A stretch of DNA of 64,000 nt. Origin: Palsa-504 sp963800415. GTDB taxonomy: Bacteria; Actinomycetota; Actinomycetes; Streptosporangiales; Streptosporangiaceae. This document shows, in pieces, positions 54,764 through 64,000 of the stretch. The notes beneath the pieces were generated by a model. That model searched no databases. It saw nothing but the letters and a program-made list of their open reading frames with translations, and had not been told where the DNA came from. Position 1 is the first letter of the stretch. Every line of letters starts with the position of its first letter. The stretch is taken from contig CAWDBS010000043.1 of the NCBI GenBank assembly GCA_963800415.1, positions 111,290-175,289 on the forward strand, given 5' to 3'. The position numbers and the translations under genes are program-made.

Positions 54764-55545
54764 CCGAACGTCCCCGCGTTTCGGTGGTGGTGCCCGCGTA
54801 CAACGAGGGTGAGCAGGTGCTGAGCGTGCTTGACCGGCTATTCGAGTCGGTGCGGCTGCCGTGCGAGGTGCTGGTGGTGGTCGATTCGCCCGATGACACG
54901 ACCGTGCCGGTGGCGGAGGAGTACGCGCGGCAGGAGCCGCGACTGAAATGCCTGGTCAACACCTACGGCCGCGGGCCCGCCAACGCCATCAGGTTCGGCA
55001 TCGACGCCGCGACCGCCCCGGTGGCAGTGGTGACCATGGCGGACGGGTGTGACGACGCCAGGCAGATCGACGAACTCGTCCGGCTCGTGGAGCGCGGGGT
55101 GGCGGTGGCGGCGGCGTCCCGCTACATGCCAGGCGGCCAGCAGGTCGGTGGCCCGGTCATCAAGGGCGCCATATCCCGGCTGGCCGGCCGGTCGCTGCGC
55201 ATCCTGGCGCACGTCGGGACGAGGGACGCGACGAACTCATTCAAGGCCTACTCGACGGAATTCGTCCGGCAGGTGGGCATCGACTCGCGGGACGGATTCG
55301 AGATCGGCATCGAGTTGACCGCCAAGGCCAAGAGACTGCGCCTGCCGGTGGCGGAGATCCCGACCATCTGGCTGGACCGGCAGGCGGGGGTGTCGAACTT
55401 CAAGGTCGCCCAATGGGTGCCCAGCTATGTCCGCTGGTATCGTTTCGCGTTCGGCCCGCGCCTCGACGCCGAGCAGGTCCGTCAGCGCGGGCCCGCCGCT
55501 GTGAATCAGCAACAGGAACAGCAGCAGAAACGGCAGGAGAGTTAG
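54760..55545 (+). CDS. Family 2 glycosyltransferase
   Basis: A 261-residue GT-A enzyme without membrane helices: VSVVVPAYNEGEQVLSVLDR, VVVDSPDDTTVPVAEEYA, YGRGPANAIRFGIDAATAPV and MADGCDD (DXD-like). ATG overlaps the upstream dehydrogenase stop (ATGA), so both are co-translated. The C-terminal Gln-rich end (NQQQEQQQKRQES) is unusual and probably disordered. Likely a polyprenyl-phosphate sugar synthase. Confidence 0.87.
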   Translation: MTERPRVSVVVPAYNEGEQVLSVLDRLFESVRLPCEVLVVVDSPDDTTVPVAEEYARQEPRLKCLVNTYGRGPANAIRFGIDAATAPVAVVTMADGCDDARQIDELVRLVERGVAVAAASRYMPGGQQVGGPVIKGAISRLAGRSLRILAHVGTRDATNSFKAYSTEFVRQVGIDSRDGFEIGIELTAKAKRLRLPVAEIPTIWLDRQAGVSNFKVAQWVPSYVRWYRFAFGPRLDAEQVRQRGPAAVNQQQEQQQKRQES

Positions 55546-55548
55546 TTC

Positions 55549-56574
55549 ATGGAGCAGGTTCTGGTCAGCGGGTCCGCGGGCTTCATCGGCGGGTACGTGG
55601 TAGCGGAACTGCTGAAGCGCGGGTACGCGGTTATCGGCCTGGACAACTTCTCCAAGTACGGGAAGGTCAGGAAATCCTACGACGATCACCCGCATTACCG
55701 GCTCGTCGAGGGTGACGCCAGGGACGTCGCGCTGATGACGGAACTGCTGGCCGATTGCGACCAGTTCATCGCGGGCGCCGCCATGATCGGCGGCATTTCT
55801 TACTTCCACACCTACGCCTATGACCTGCTCGCCACCAATGAGCGCATCATCGCGGCGTCCTGCGACGCGGCCATCGCCGCGCACCGGGACGGGCGGCTGC
55901 GCAAGGTCACCTACCTGTCCTCCTCCATGGTGTTCGAGAGCGCGGCCGAGTGGCCGTCGTACGAGGGCCAGCAGAAGGAGATACCGCCGCCGCTGTCGTC
56001 CTACGGGTTCCAGAAGCTGGCGGTGGAGTACTACGCCCGGTCCGCCTGGGACCAGTACCGGCTGCCCTACACGCTGGTGCGCCCGTTCAACTGCGTGGGC
56101 ATCGGCGAGAGCCGGGCCCTGGGTGACGAGGAGATCCTGTCCGGAAACGTCCGGCTGGCGATGAGCCACGTGGTACCCGACCTGGTGCAGAAGGTACTCA
56201 AGGGCCAGGACCCGCTGCACATCCTCGGCTCAGGGGAGCAGGTGCGGCATTACACCTACGGCGGTGACCTCGCCGCCGGCGTGGTCACGGCGATGGCGCA
56301 CGAGGATGCTCGCAACGAGGACTTCAACTTGTCCACCGCGGAGGGCACCACGGTACGCCGGCTGGCCGAGGTCATCTGGCGCAAGGTCAAGGGCGACGGC
56401 GTCCCGCTGCGGATGGTCCACGACGACCCGTTCGAGTACGACGTGCAGCGGCGTGTCCCGGCGACCGGCAAGGCCAAGCGGGTGCTCGGCTTCGAGGCGG
56501 TCACCTCGCTCGAGACCATGCTGGACGAGGTCATCCCGTGGATCGACGCGGCCATTAAGGCCGGAACGATCTGA
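55549..56574 (+). CDS. NAD-dependent epimerase/dehydratase
   Basis: A 341-residue extended SDR: VSGSAGFIGGYVVAELLKRG, YLSSSMVFESAAEWPSYEGQ (Ser), YGFQKLAVEYYARS (Tyr-X3-Lys) and PFNCVGIGESRALGDEEI. It resembles UDP-sugar 4-epimerases and related enzymes. It begins 4 bp after the GT2 stop with AGGAGAG upstream, so dehydrogenase-GT2-epimerase form one operon that continues into the next membrane gene. Confidence 0.88.
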   Translation: MEQVLVSGSAGFIGGYVVAELLKRGYAVIGLDNFSKYGKVRKSYDDHPHYRLVEGDARDVALMTELLADCDQFIAGAAMIGGISYFHTYAYDLLATNERIIAASCDAAIAAHRDGRLRKVTYLSSSMVFESAAEWPSYEGQQKEIPPPLSSYGFQKLAVEYYARSAWDQYRLPYTLVRPFNCVGIGESRALGDEEILSGNVRLAMSHVVPDLVQKVLKGQDPLHILGSGEQVRHYTYGGDLAAGVVTAMAHEDARNEDFNLSTAEGTTVRRLAEVIWRKVKGDGVPLRMVHDDPFEYDVQRRVPATGKAKRVLGFEAVTSLETMLDEVIPWIDAAIKAGTI

Positions 56575-56575
56575 C

Positions 56576-58260
56576 ATGAGGGCTGGCCGCGAGCGGATGA
56601 CGGTGGTGCAGGGGTCCGGGGCCGCGGAGACCGCCGGCGCCAGCGGCGCGGGCCCGGCCGCCACGGCCGCGGCCGGCCGCAGGCCGTGGTGGGTCTGGGC
56701 GGTCCCGTTCGCCGTGCTGTTCGCCCTGCTCTGCGTGCGCAACCGCTTCCTGTTCACCGCCCGCCTGTACGAGCAGGGCGATGGCGGCGCCGACTCTATC
56801 CTGATCGAGCAGGCCAAGCACTTCACCTTGCTCGTCGGAAACTACTCGCGCGAGCGTTTCAACCACCCCGGGCCGGCCTACATGTACGTGCAGGCCATCG
56901 GCGAGTACCTGTTCCAGAACGCGCTGCGCCTGGTGCCGACCGCGTGGAACGCGCACATGCTCTCCGTGTTCGCTCTGGACTGCGCGTTCGTGGCGCTGGC
57001 GGTCGGGGTCGTCTACGGGTGGACACGCTCGCTGCGGGGTGCCGCGGTCTGCTTCGCGGTCTTCACCGGCTTCGCGATCGCCTACCCGCCGATCGTGAAC
57101 TCTGACTGGATGCCGTACATGTACGTGCTGGCGTACATGGTCTTTATCCTCGCGGCGGGATCGGTGGCGGCCGGACGGGCGCAGGACGCCTGGATCTTCG
57201 CGCTGACCGGCTGGTTCCTCATCCACGGGCACGCCTGCTTCCTGCTGTTCGTGCCGGCCGTCACGGCGGCCGTGCTCGCGGCCCTGCTCTGGCCGCGCAG
57301 GTTCAGGGGGGCCAGGGGGGCCAGGGGGTACGGGGGGGCGGGCAGCCCCCCCGTGAGCAGGGGGGGTCCAGGGGGGATCGTCCCCCCTGGACGGCACTGA
57401 TCCCGGTCGCGGTCATCAGCGCGCTGTTCGCGCTGCCGATCGTGGTCAACCTGGTGCTGCACTGGCCGGGTGACTTCGGCAAGTACATCTCCTACGGTGG
57501 CTCGGGCCGGGCTGGCGGCCATAGCGTGCGGCAGGTAGTGGAGTACGCGCTGTGGTTCTGGTGGCCGCACCACCACGCCTGGCTCGCGCCGCTGCTCGGC
57601 TACCCGGTGGCGCTCGCCGCTATCCGCTGGCTCAGCCCGGCGCCGCTGCGCGGGTTCCTGCTGGCCCTGCTGGCCGCCAACGTGGTCTCGTCGCTGGCGT
57701 TCCTGCTCTACACCGCGGTGGGGATCGACAACCTGAACCAGTACTACATCGGCTACTTCTACTGGTCGGCGCCCCTGATCACGGTGCTGGTCATCGCGCT
57801 GGCCGCATTCCAGGCCATGCCGCGGCCCGGGGCGGAAGGCTCGCCGCTCGCCCTCCGCCTGAGCACCGGCGTCGCGGTGCTCGCCGCTGCGGCGGCCGTC
57901 GCGGTGCTCGCGGTGATCCCGGGCACGCGCACCGGCAGCACCAACGACATCGACGAGGCCCTGCCTCAGGTGGTGGCCACCCTGGCCGCGCGGGACCCGG
58001 GCAAGACGATCGTGCTGCACATCGACGGGCCGGCCTGGGTCGAGACGGCCGGGTTCCTGGTCCAGGCCGAACGTTCCGGGGTCAAAGCCTGCCTTCATGA
58101 CCCGTGGTACACGTTCCTGATGACCAAGCAGTTCATCTGCACGCCCGCGCAGACCGCGAGCGGCCAGGCGTACTGGTTCTACACGCCGCGCGGCCTGCCG
58201 CCGCACACGCGGGTCCTGCTGCGCTTCAGCGGCATCGCGGTCGCGCCCGCCTCGCCGTGA
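56576..58260 (+). CDS. Polytopic membrane protein, GT-C-like, interrupted by G-tract repeat
   Basis: ATG 56576 is 1 bp after the epimerase stop. Helices and YEQGDGGADSILIEQAKHF, then HPGPAYMYVQAIGEYLF, run to about LLWPRRF (57302). The G-tract repeat copy C follows and encodes Gly/Pro/Arg, and the frame ends at TGA 57398-57400. In another frame the protein resumes TALIPVAVISALFALPIVVN with further helices and a soluble tail to 58260. Together about 530 residues of a GT-C-like protein. Either a homopolymer length error or real frame loss separates the halves. Confidence 0.7.
57305..57390 (+). repeat. G-tract palindromic repeat, copy C (inside a membrane gene)
   Basis: Contains two extra GGGGGGCCA units, then GGGGGTAC, GGGGGGGCGGGCAGCCCCCCC (hairpin), GTGAGCAGGGGGGGTCC and AGGGGGGATCGTCCCCCCTGG (hairpin). 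It is the closest match to copy B, and the coding frame changes across it. Confidence 0.85.
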
Positions 58261-59475
58261 CCTATGCCGGGCGCGACCAGGAGGTTCCCGCCCTGGCCGC
58301 CCCGCCCGCCAGGACATCAGCAGCCAGGCTCGCGAGTTTCGGGGTCCGGGCCGGCCTGGTCGCGCTGGGCGCGGCGGTCCTGTTCTTCTGCTGCTGGCGC
58401 CAGTCGCAGTCGGCGCCGCTGTCCTCGGATGGCTCGGGGAACGCACTCGATCGTGCTGCTCACCGGCATCGTGCCGCTGATGCTCGTCGGCGCGGGACGA
58501 GCCTGCGCCAGCCTGGTCAGGCACGGGGAACGGCGCGGGTCCGGGCGGTATGAGCTGAGCCTGGTCGGCGCGGCCGCGGTGGCCGGCCTGGCCGGTTCGT
58601 TCGGGCCGCGGGTGATGGCGGCTGTGGGCGGATACCAGCAGTCGCCCGTCGGGGCCGGCACGGATCTGGGCCAGTTGCAGCACGGGGCGTGGGTGACCTT
58701 CCAGGCTTTCCTCGAGTTCTTCGGCGCGAACGTCTTCAACACGAGTATCGCCGGTACCCGGCCCGCGCTGGAGGTCGTCTTCGTGGCCCTGCACCTGGCC
58801 GGGGCGGTCATGGTGGCCTGCGCCCTCGGCGTGGGCATCGCGCGGATCTTCCGCTTCGGCGAGCTGATCGTGCCGGTGTTCGCGGTGGCCATCGTGCTCA
58901 ACCTGGGCGCTTACATGATCAGCACGCACGCCCAGGACCTGCTCGCGCGGCGAGGGCGAGGTGCTGCGCTGGCGCGGTGCTGGCGGCCGCGTCCTCGGCG
59001 ACCGGATAGCGGCCTGGACCGGGCGGCGAAGGGCTGGTTCGTCCCGTGCTCGCCGGCTCGCGGCCGGGATCGCGCGCTCGGATACGGCGCCGTGAGGGCG
59101 CCGGTGCCGGCCGAAAACGAGCCCCTGGCCAGCTGGCTGATGGCGCACCGGCTCACGGACGGGCTGGCCACCTACTGGCAGGCCAACAGCACGACCGTGG
59201 ACAGCCGCGGCCGGGTCCCGGTCAGCGCGGTGGTGCAGGATGTCCGCGGCCGGCTCGTGCCGTACCTGTGGGAGACCGACGACGCGAACTACGATCCGGC
59301 GCGGCACTATGCGAACTTCGTCGTGGCGGATGGCCCCCTCGCATTGCCCGGCATGCAGCTATCGGCGGAGCTCACGTTCGGCCGCCCGGCACGGGTCTAT
59401 CACGCCGACGGCTACACCATCTTGGTGTGGAACACGAACCTGCTGGACAAGCTGGACGGGCCGGGGCTGAGGTGA
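58257..59475 (+). pseudogene. Degenerate NSD/LHG family membrane gene
   Basis: GTG 58257 overlaps the upstream stop and encodes a helix and SSDGSGNAL, the family N-terminal loop, but the WD.LHG part and several helices are missing; the frame shifts near 58440 into LLTGIVPLMLVGAGRACASL. A further damaged stretch lies near 58945-59060. The C-terminal domain (ATYWQANSTTVDSRGRVPV, YDPARHYANFVV, TFGRPARVYHADGYTILVW) is well kept. Confidence 0.75.
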
Positions 59476-59478
59476 CCG

Positions 59479-60726
59479 TCACATGTACAGGATCCGGCGC
59501 CTGGCCACCACCAGGAGCGCGGGCAGCACGCAGGCGGTGATCATGCCGAGATACGGCCAGGACAGGTAGCGCCGCGGCGTGGCGATCAGCAGCACCAGCG
59601 CCATCAGGTAGGGCTCGATGAGCGAGCGCCCCTCGCCGAACGTGCTCGTCCAGATCTGGCTGGACAGCAGGCCGAGCTGGAGCACGAAGAAGACGAACGC
59701 GAGGCGCTCATGCGCCGGCGCGGTGGTGAGGGTGAGCACGGCCAGCCCGGCCAGGATGAAGATCGCCAGCGTGGCGTACTCGAGCATGGCGATGTCGATC
59801 GGGCTGAGGTGGGCGGTGTTGATGTGCCCGGCGTTGTACTTCAGCGCGTCGACCAGCGCGGTGAACGGGACGGTGAGGTTCCGGCCGCTGTTCGCCAGCA
59901 GCGGGAACTCACCCCTGACCACGAAGTGCACCACGACTTCGACCAGCCCGTAGCCGACAGCCGGGACGACCCAGGTCAGGTCGGCCAGGCCCGGGTTGGC
60001 CCGGCGCCGGGCAATCGCGATCAGCCGGGTGACGGCGATGGCGGCCGGGGCGAACAAGATGGTTTCCCTGGTGATCGCGCCGTACGTGAAGAGCGCTGCG
60101 GCCAGCAGGTACATCGGGGTGCTGCCCCGCCGGTAAGCGAGCAGGCCGCCCAGCATGCAGACCTCGGCCAGCGGTTCGGCCGTGTCCCGGCCCACGCTGA
60201 CGACCAGGCCGAAGTAGGCGGCGAAGGCGAGCCCCCACAGGGCGTGCCGGCCGGACTGCCGGGCGAACATGCCGCCTAGCATCGCCATGGCCGCCACCCC
60301 GAGAAGGTTGAGCACGACCAGCACGACGGGTACAAGCTGGTGCTGGCCAAGAGAGAAAATCCAGGCCAGGACGGGGTACCCGATGCGACTGTACCGGTAG
60401 GACTGGTCCATCGTGATGCCGAACGCGGTGGGGTGCCAGTTGGCCGGGTCCAGCGCGAGCCGGTAGTAGAACTGCCCGTCATAGCCGGCGGACGGCACCA
60501 GGAGCAGGCCGCGGGGGAGCTCGGCCCGGTGCGTGTAGACGTGCCCGGCCATGATGAACAAGCTGAGATGTCCCTTGGCCCAGATCTGCCAGCGGGCCAG
60601 GGCAAAACCGAGCCACCCCAGGAAGGCGATGATCCCCGGGACCAGTGGCCGGTTCAATCTGGACCAGAGCGATGGCGGGCTTTGCCGGAGATGCCTATCG
60701 TCTTCCGACGTGGACGTGAGCTGCAA
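59479..60726 (-). CDS. Polytopic membrane protein with GYDGQF motif, copy 2
   Basis: About 415 residues and 9 predicted helices; paralogue of 51963-53285, sharing GYDGQFYYRLALDPANWH, GITMDQSYRYSRIGYPVLAW, GRDTAEPLAEVCMLGGLLAY and GAITRETILFAPAAIAV. The polar N-terminal head is shorter. GGAGG (complement of 60735-60739) stands 8 bp before TTG 60726 but only 2 bp before TTG 60732, so 60726 is preferred. Probable GT-C sugar transferase; donor and acceptor are unknown. Convergent with the remnant ending at 59475. Confidence 0.72.
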   Translation of the reverse strand: MQLTSTSEDDRHLRQSPPSLWSRLNRPLVPGIIAFLGWLGFALARWQIWAKGHLSLFIMAGHVYTHRAELPRGLLLVPSAGYDGQFYYRLALDPANWHPTAFGITMDQSYRYSRIGYPVLAWIFSLGQHQLVPVVLVVLNLLGVAAMAMLGGMFARQSGRHALWGLAFAAYFGLVVSVGRDTAEPLAEVCMLGGLLAYRRGSTPMYLLAAALFTYGAITRETILFAPAAIAVTRLIAIARRRANPGLADLTWVVPAVGYGLVEVVVHFVVRGEFPLLANSGRNLTVPFTALVDALKYNAGHINTAHLSPIDIAMLEYATLAIFILAGLAVLTLTTAPAHERLAFVFFVLQLGLLSSQIWTSTFGEGRSLIEPYLMALVLLIATPRRYLSWPYLGMITACVLPALLVVARRRILYM

Positions 60727-60846
60727 CGGCAAGCCTCCACCAGGGCTATCTCAGCGTGAAGGGAAATTCTTGGCCAGGCGGCGGCAGCTTACCAGAGTGA
60801 CCCCTTACGCTGTGACAGGCTGCGACGCATACGATCGCTCACGAGG

Positions 60847-62575
60847 ATGACGCCGAGCCTGAAGGACGTGGTGGCTGCCGTGCCGAAAAGCGGGACGCCG
60901 GAGAAGTCCTCCGCGCCGCCCCCCACCGCCCCGGCCGACGGTGACGCCCGGGCCGCGGTGCCGCATGTGCCGGCCCGCCGGGCGTCCGCCCGCCGGCTGC
61001 TTGCCGCCGCCGCGGCCGTGCTAGCCGTGGCGCTGCTCTTCCTCGCCTACCTGCAGGTTTCCCGGACGTACCCGGAGAACTCCGACGAGTCGAACGACTT
61101 GCTGATGGCGTGGGACATGCTCCACGGCAACGTGCTGCTGCACGGCTGGTACCTGTCCGACGTCTCGTTCATCACTACCGAGCTGCCGCAGTACGTTCTG
61201 CTGGTATGGCTGTTCGGGCTGCACACCGACACCGCGCACATCGCGGCGGCGATGACCTACACCCTCGTCGTGCTCCTCGCCGTGCTGCTGGCCAGGGGCC
61301 GGGCGTCCGGCCGCGAGGCCGGGCCGCGGATGCTGCTGACGGCCGGCCTCATGTTCGCTCCCCAGCTCGGCGTCGGCGTCTTCGTCCTGCTGCTGTCCCT
61401 CGGGCATATCGGCACGGCCGTGCCGCTCCTGCTGATCTGGCTGGTCATCGACCGGTGCCCGGCACGCTGGTATGTGCCCGTCGTGGTCGGGCTGCTGCTG
61501 ACCTGGGTGCTCGTCGCCGATCCGCTGGTGCTCCTGGTGGGCGTGCTGCCGCTGGTGGCGGTGTGCGCGATGCGCGTGGCCCGCGCGCTGTCCCTCGCCC
61601 AGCGGCAAGACGGGCGGGAGCCGGGATGACCTACGGGAGAGCCTGCGCGCCCACTCCGGCGAGCTGTCCCTGGCCGTGGCGGCCATCCTGGCCCAGGGCC
61701 TGGCCTCCGTGATCGGCGGGCTGCTCCGGGCCCGCGGGGGCTTCTTCCTGCACCCGGTGCCCTATCGGCTGGCACCGGTGCACACCTGGCCCAAGCACGC
61801 CCGGGTGACCGCGGAAGGGCTGCTCGCGCTGTTCGGGGCCCGGCCGCAGGGCCGGCCGTGGCGCTGGCCTTCGCCGTGCTGCACCTGGCCGGGGTGGCGC
61901 TCGTCGCCTGGGCCATGCTGCGGGTGGCGCGGCACTTCGTCAGCTGGCCGGACATGATCAGCCAGATCCTGCTCGTCGCGATGGTCGTCAACGTAATCGC
62001 GTACGTGCCGAGCACGCTGGCCAACGCGACCGACCTTAACGCCCGCGAGTTCGCCGTCGTGCTGCCGTTCGGCGCGGTGCTGGCCGGGCGGACGCTGGCG
62101 GCCAGCCTCCGCCGGGGGATCACGATGCCGGCCGTCGCCGGTGGTACCGGGTGGCCGCCGGGGTCCTGCTCGCCGGCTACGGCGCCGGCCTCGGCTACGC
62201 GGCGGCCCAGCCATCCGTGCCCGCGGCCAACGCGAGGCTGCTGACGTTCCTGGCCGCCCACCACCTCACCAGCGGCATCGGCGGGTACTGGGAGTCGAGC
62301 GTGGTCACCGTCGGCAGCGGCGGCGCCGTCACCATCCGGGCCGTGCTGCCCGGCACGCTGCAGCCGGACCTGTGGGAAGCCAAGAGTTCCTGGTACGACC
62401 CCGGCCCTAACCGGGCGAACTTCCTGGTCACCGACAGCGCGCGCGGGTTCTTCAACCACTGGCAACCCAACCCGGCCGCGCTGGCGGCGCTGGGCCGGCC
62501 AGGACATACCACGTCGGCCCCTACACCGTGTACGTCTGGGACAAGAACCTGCTGGCTGGTCTCGGCCGCCCGTGA
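60847..62575 (+). pseudogene. NSD/LHG family membrane gene with several frameshifts
   Basis: The first 260 residues are intact: ENSDESNDLLMAWDMLHGNV, LLHGWYLSDVSFITTELPQY, HIAAAMTYTLVVLLAVLLA. The frame then breaks near 61620, 61857, 62135 and 62505; successive frames give LAFAVLHLAGVALVAWAMLR, FAVVLPFGAVLAGRTLAA, GGYWESSVVTVGSGGAV and TYHVGPYTVYVWDKNLLAGL. All parts are in family order. Four indels in 900 bp argue for decay, although a locally poor assembly would look the same. Confidence 0.7.
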
Positions 62576-62665
62576 TCTGCCGGGCCGCCCTGACCGAACG
62601 CAGTTGACTGGGCCACAGGCGGCGGGCATCGCGTCAGGATGCTGTTGTCAGGGGGCAACGGCACG

Positions 62666-62677
62666 TAGCCTTGGCAT
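62666..62677 (+). promoter_or_regulatory. Leaderless-type -10 box for pafA
   Basis: TAGCCT (62666-62671) followed by 6 bases and GTG 62678. A TTGTCA 15 bp upstream (62645-62650) may serve as -35. Confidence 0.45.
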
Positions 62678-64000
62678 GTGGATCGGCGAATCTTCGGCCT
62701 TGAGAACGAGTACGGCGTCACGTGTACCTTCCGCGGGCAGCGGCGGCTCTCGCCGGATGAGGTGGCGCGCTATCTGTTCCGGCGGGTGGTGTCGTGGGGC
62801 CGTAGCAGCAACGTGTTCCTGCGGAACGGGGCGCGGCTCTACCTCGACGTGGGCAGCCACCCGGAGTACGCGACCCCGGAATGCGACAGCGTGCTGGACC
62901 TGGTGGCCCATGACAAGGCGGGGGAACGGATCTTGGAGGGGCTGCTGGTGGATGCGGACCGGCGGCTGCGCGAGGAGGGCATCGCCGGGGACATCTACCT
63001 GTTCAAGAACAACACCGACTCGGCGGGCAACTCCTACGGCTGTCACGAGAACTACCTGGTCGGCCGGCACGGGGAGTTCGGCGGGCTGGCCGATATCCTG
63101 ATCCCGTTCCTGGTCACCCGGCAGGTGATCTGCGGTGCGGGCAAGGTGCTGCAGACGCCGCGGGGCGCGGTGTACTGCGTGAGCCAGCGGGCCGAGCACA
63201 TCTGGGAGAGCGTGTCCTCGGCCACCACCAGGTCCCGCCCGATCATCAATACCAGGGACGAGCCGCACGCGGACGCCGAGCGGTTCCGGCGGCTGCACGT
63301 GATCGTCGGCGATTCCAACATGAGCGAGACCACCACGCTGCTCAAGGTCGGGTCGACGGACCTGGTGCTGCGGATGATCGAGGCCGGCGCGATCATGCGG
63401 GACCTGACCCTGGATAACGCGATCCGGGCGATCCGGGAGGTCAGCCATGACATGACCGGGCGCAGCCGGGTCCGGCTGGCCAGCGGCCGCGAGCTCAGCG
63501 CGCTGGACATCCAGTACGAGTACCTGAACCGGGCCAGGGACTTCACCGTCAAGAACGGCCTGGACCCGGTCAGCACGCGGGTGCTGGAGATGTGGGAGCG
63601 GGCGCTGGGCGCGATCGAGACCGGGAACCTGGACAAGATCGCGCGGGAGATCGACTGGGTGACCAAGTACCAGCTGATCGAGCGCTACCGGGCCCGGCAC
63701 GACCTGCCGCTGTCCTCGCCGCGGGTGGCCCAGCTCGACCTGGCCTACCACGACGTGCACCGCGGCCGCGGCCTGTACTACCTGCTGCAGCGAGCGGCGC
63801 GGTGGACCGGGCGGCCCGCGACATCGAAATCTTCGAGGCCAAGTCCGTCCCGCCGCAGACGACCCGGGCCAAGCTGCGGGGCGAGTTCATCCGGCGGGCC
63901 CAGGAGAAGCGGCGTGACTTCACCGTCGACTGGGTGCATCTCAAGCTGAACGACCAGGCTCAGCGGACCGTCCTGTGCAAGGACCCGTTCCGCTCGGTGG
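62678..64000 (+). CDS. pafA: Pup--protein ligase (partial; one frameshift)
   Basis: Attaches the prokaryotic ubiquitin-like protein Pup to substrate lysines for the proteasome. The N-terminus has RIFGLENEYGVTCTF (Glu motif of the glutamine-synthetase-like fold), then RRVVSWGRSSNVFLRNGARL and YLDVGSHPEYATPEC (catalytic Asp), NNTDSAGNSYGCHENYL and RDEPHADAERFRRLHV. Near 63790 one base is missing and the frame moves to GAVDRAARDIEIFEAKSVPP and KRRDFTVDWVHLKLNDQAQR, reaching the window edge. A single deletion in a gene this conserved suggests a sequencing error. Proteasome genes prcA/prcB are not upstream. Confidence 0.93.

Noticed and set aside
57082..59307. A 741-codon minus-strand open frame
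   Set aside because: Antisense to the membrane genes and low complexity; a consequence of high GC3 on the true strand.

Overview
This window is about 70% G+C and reads as a chromosomal segment of a filamentous-type actinobacterium. The pointers are a Pup ligase gene (pafA) at the right end, an F420-type (Ddn-like) reductase, a glucosyl-3-phosphoglycerate synthase tail, frequent GTG/TTG starts, and many genes whose start codon lies 6-9 bases behind a TANNNT -10 box, which is the leaderless pattern common in this phylum. The genus cannot be assigned from sequence alone.

Layout. Bases 1-10.35 kb are housekeeping and accessory metabolism: gpgS tail, recQ, a RibD/DHFR-like reductase, a methyltransferase, a divergent HxlR regulator/YceI pair with a palindromic operator candidate, a large secreted protein of unknown function, malQ and a Ddn-like enzyme. 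From 10.4 to 15.2 kb a PD-(D/E)XK nuclease gene is split by an IS701-type insertion sequence (CTAG target duplication, 18-bp terminal inverted repeats). The IS transposase gene is itself split by a serine-recombinase element. A tRNA-Pro(GGG) follows. From 15.6 to 24.5 kb come a GT51 transglycosylase, GtrA, an ABC-2 exporter (ATPase plus two permeases) and an acyl-CoA dehydrogenase/SDR operon ending in a glycosidase remnant.

From 24.7 to 62.6 kb the window is dominated by cell-surface glycan functions. A first cassette holds a cytoplasmic GT2, an SMR/ArnE-F-like flippase, a convergent polytopic membrane protein and rmlA, followed by rmlB, rmlD and rmlC (dTDP-L-rhamnose). A second, partly decayed copy lies at 42.4-46.9 kb. 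Several more members, whole or broken, of the same polytopic family (motif NSD...WD.LHG...LHGW near the N-terminus) lie at 39.6, 40.0, 41.7, 58.3 and 60.8 kb. Other polytopic proteins, a nucleotide-sugar dehydrogenase, another GT2 and an epimerase complete a second glycan locus at 48-60 kb. The likely joint role is polyprenyl-phosphate-sugar synthesis, flipping and extracytoplasmic transfer. Between the two glycan regions are an ammonium transporter with a GlnR-like box, a TPP-enzyme/cyclase pair, a hydrolase and an aldehyde dehydrogenase. pafA closes the window.

Two features stand out. A roughly 65-90 bp G-tract/C-tract palindromic repeat occurs three times: inside malQ, between amt and the TPP enzyme, and inside a membrane-protein gene where the reading frame breaks. 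In addition, many otherwise good genes, including the conserved pafA, carry single-base frameshifts, so draft-sequence indels have to be weighed against true gene decay.
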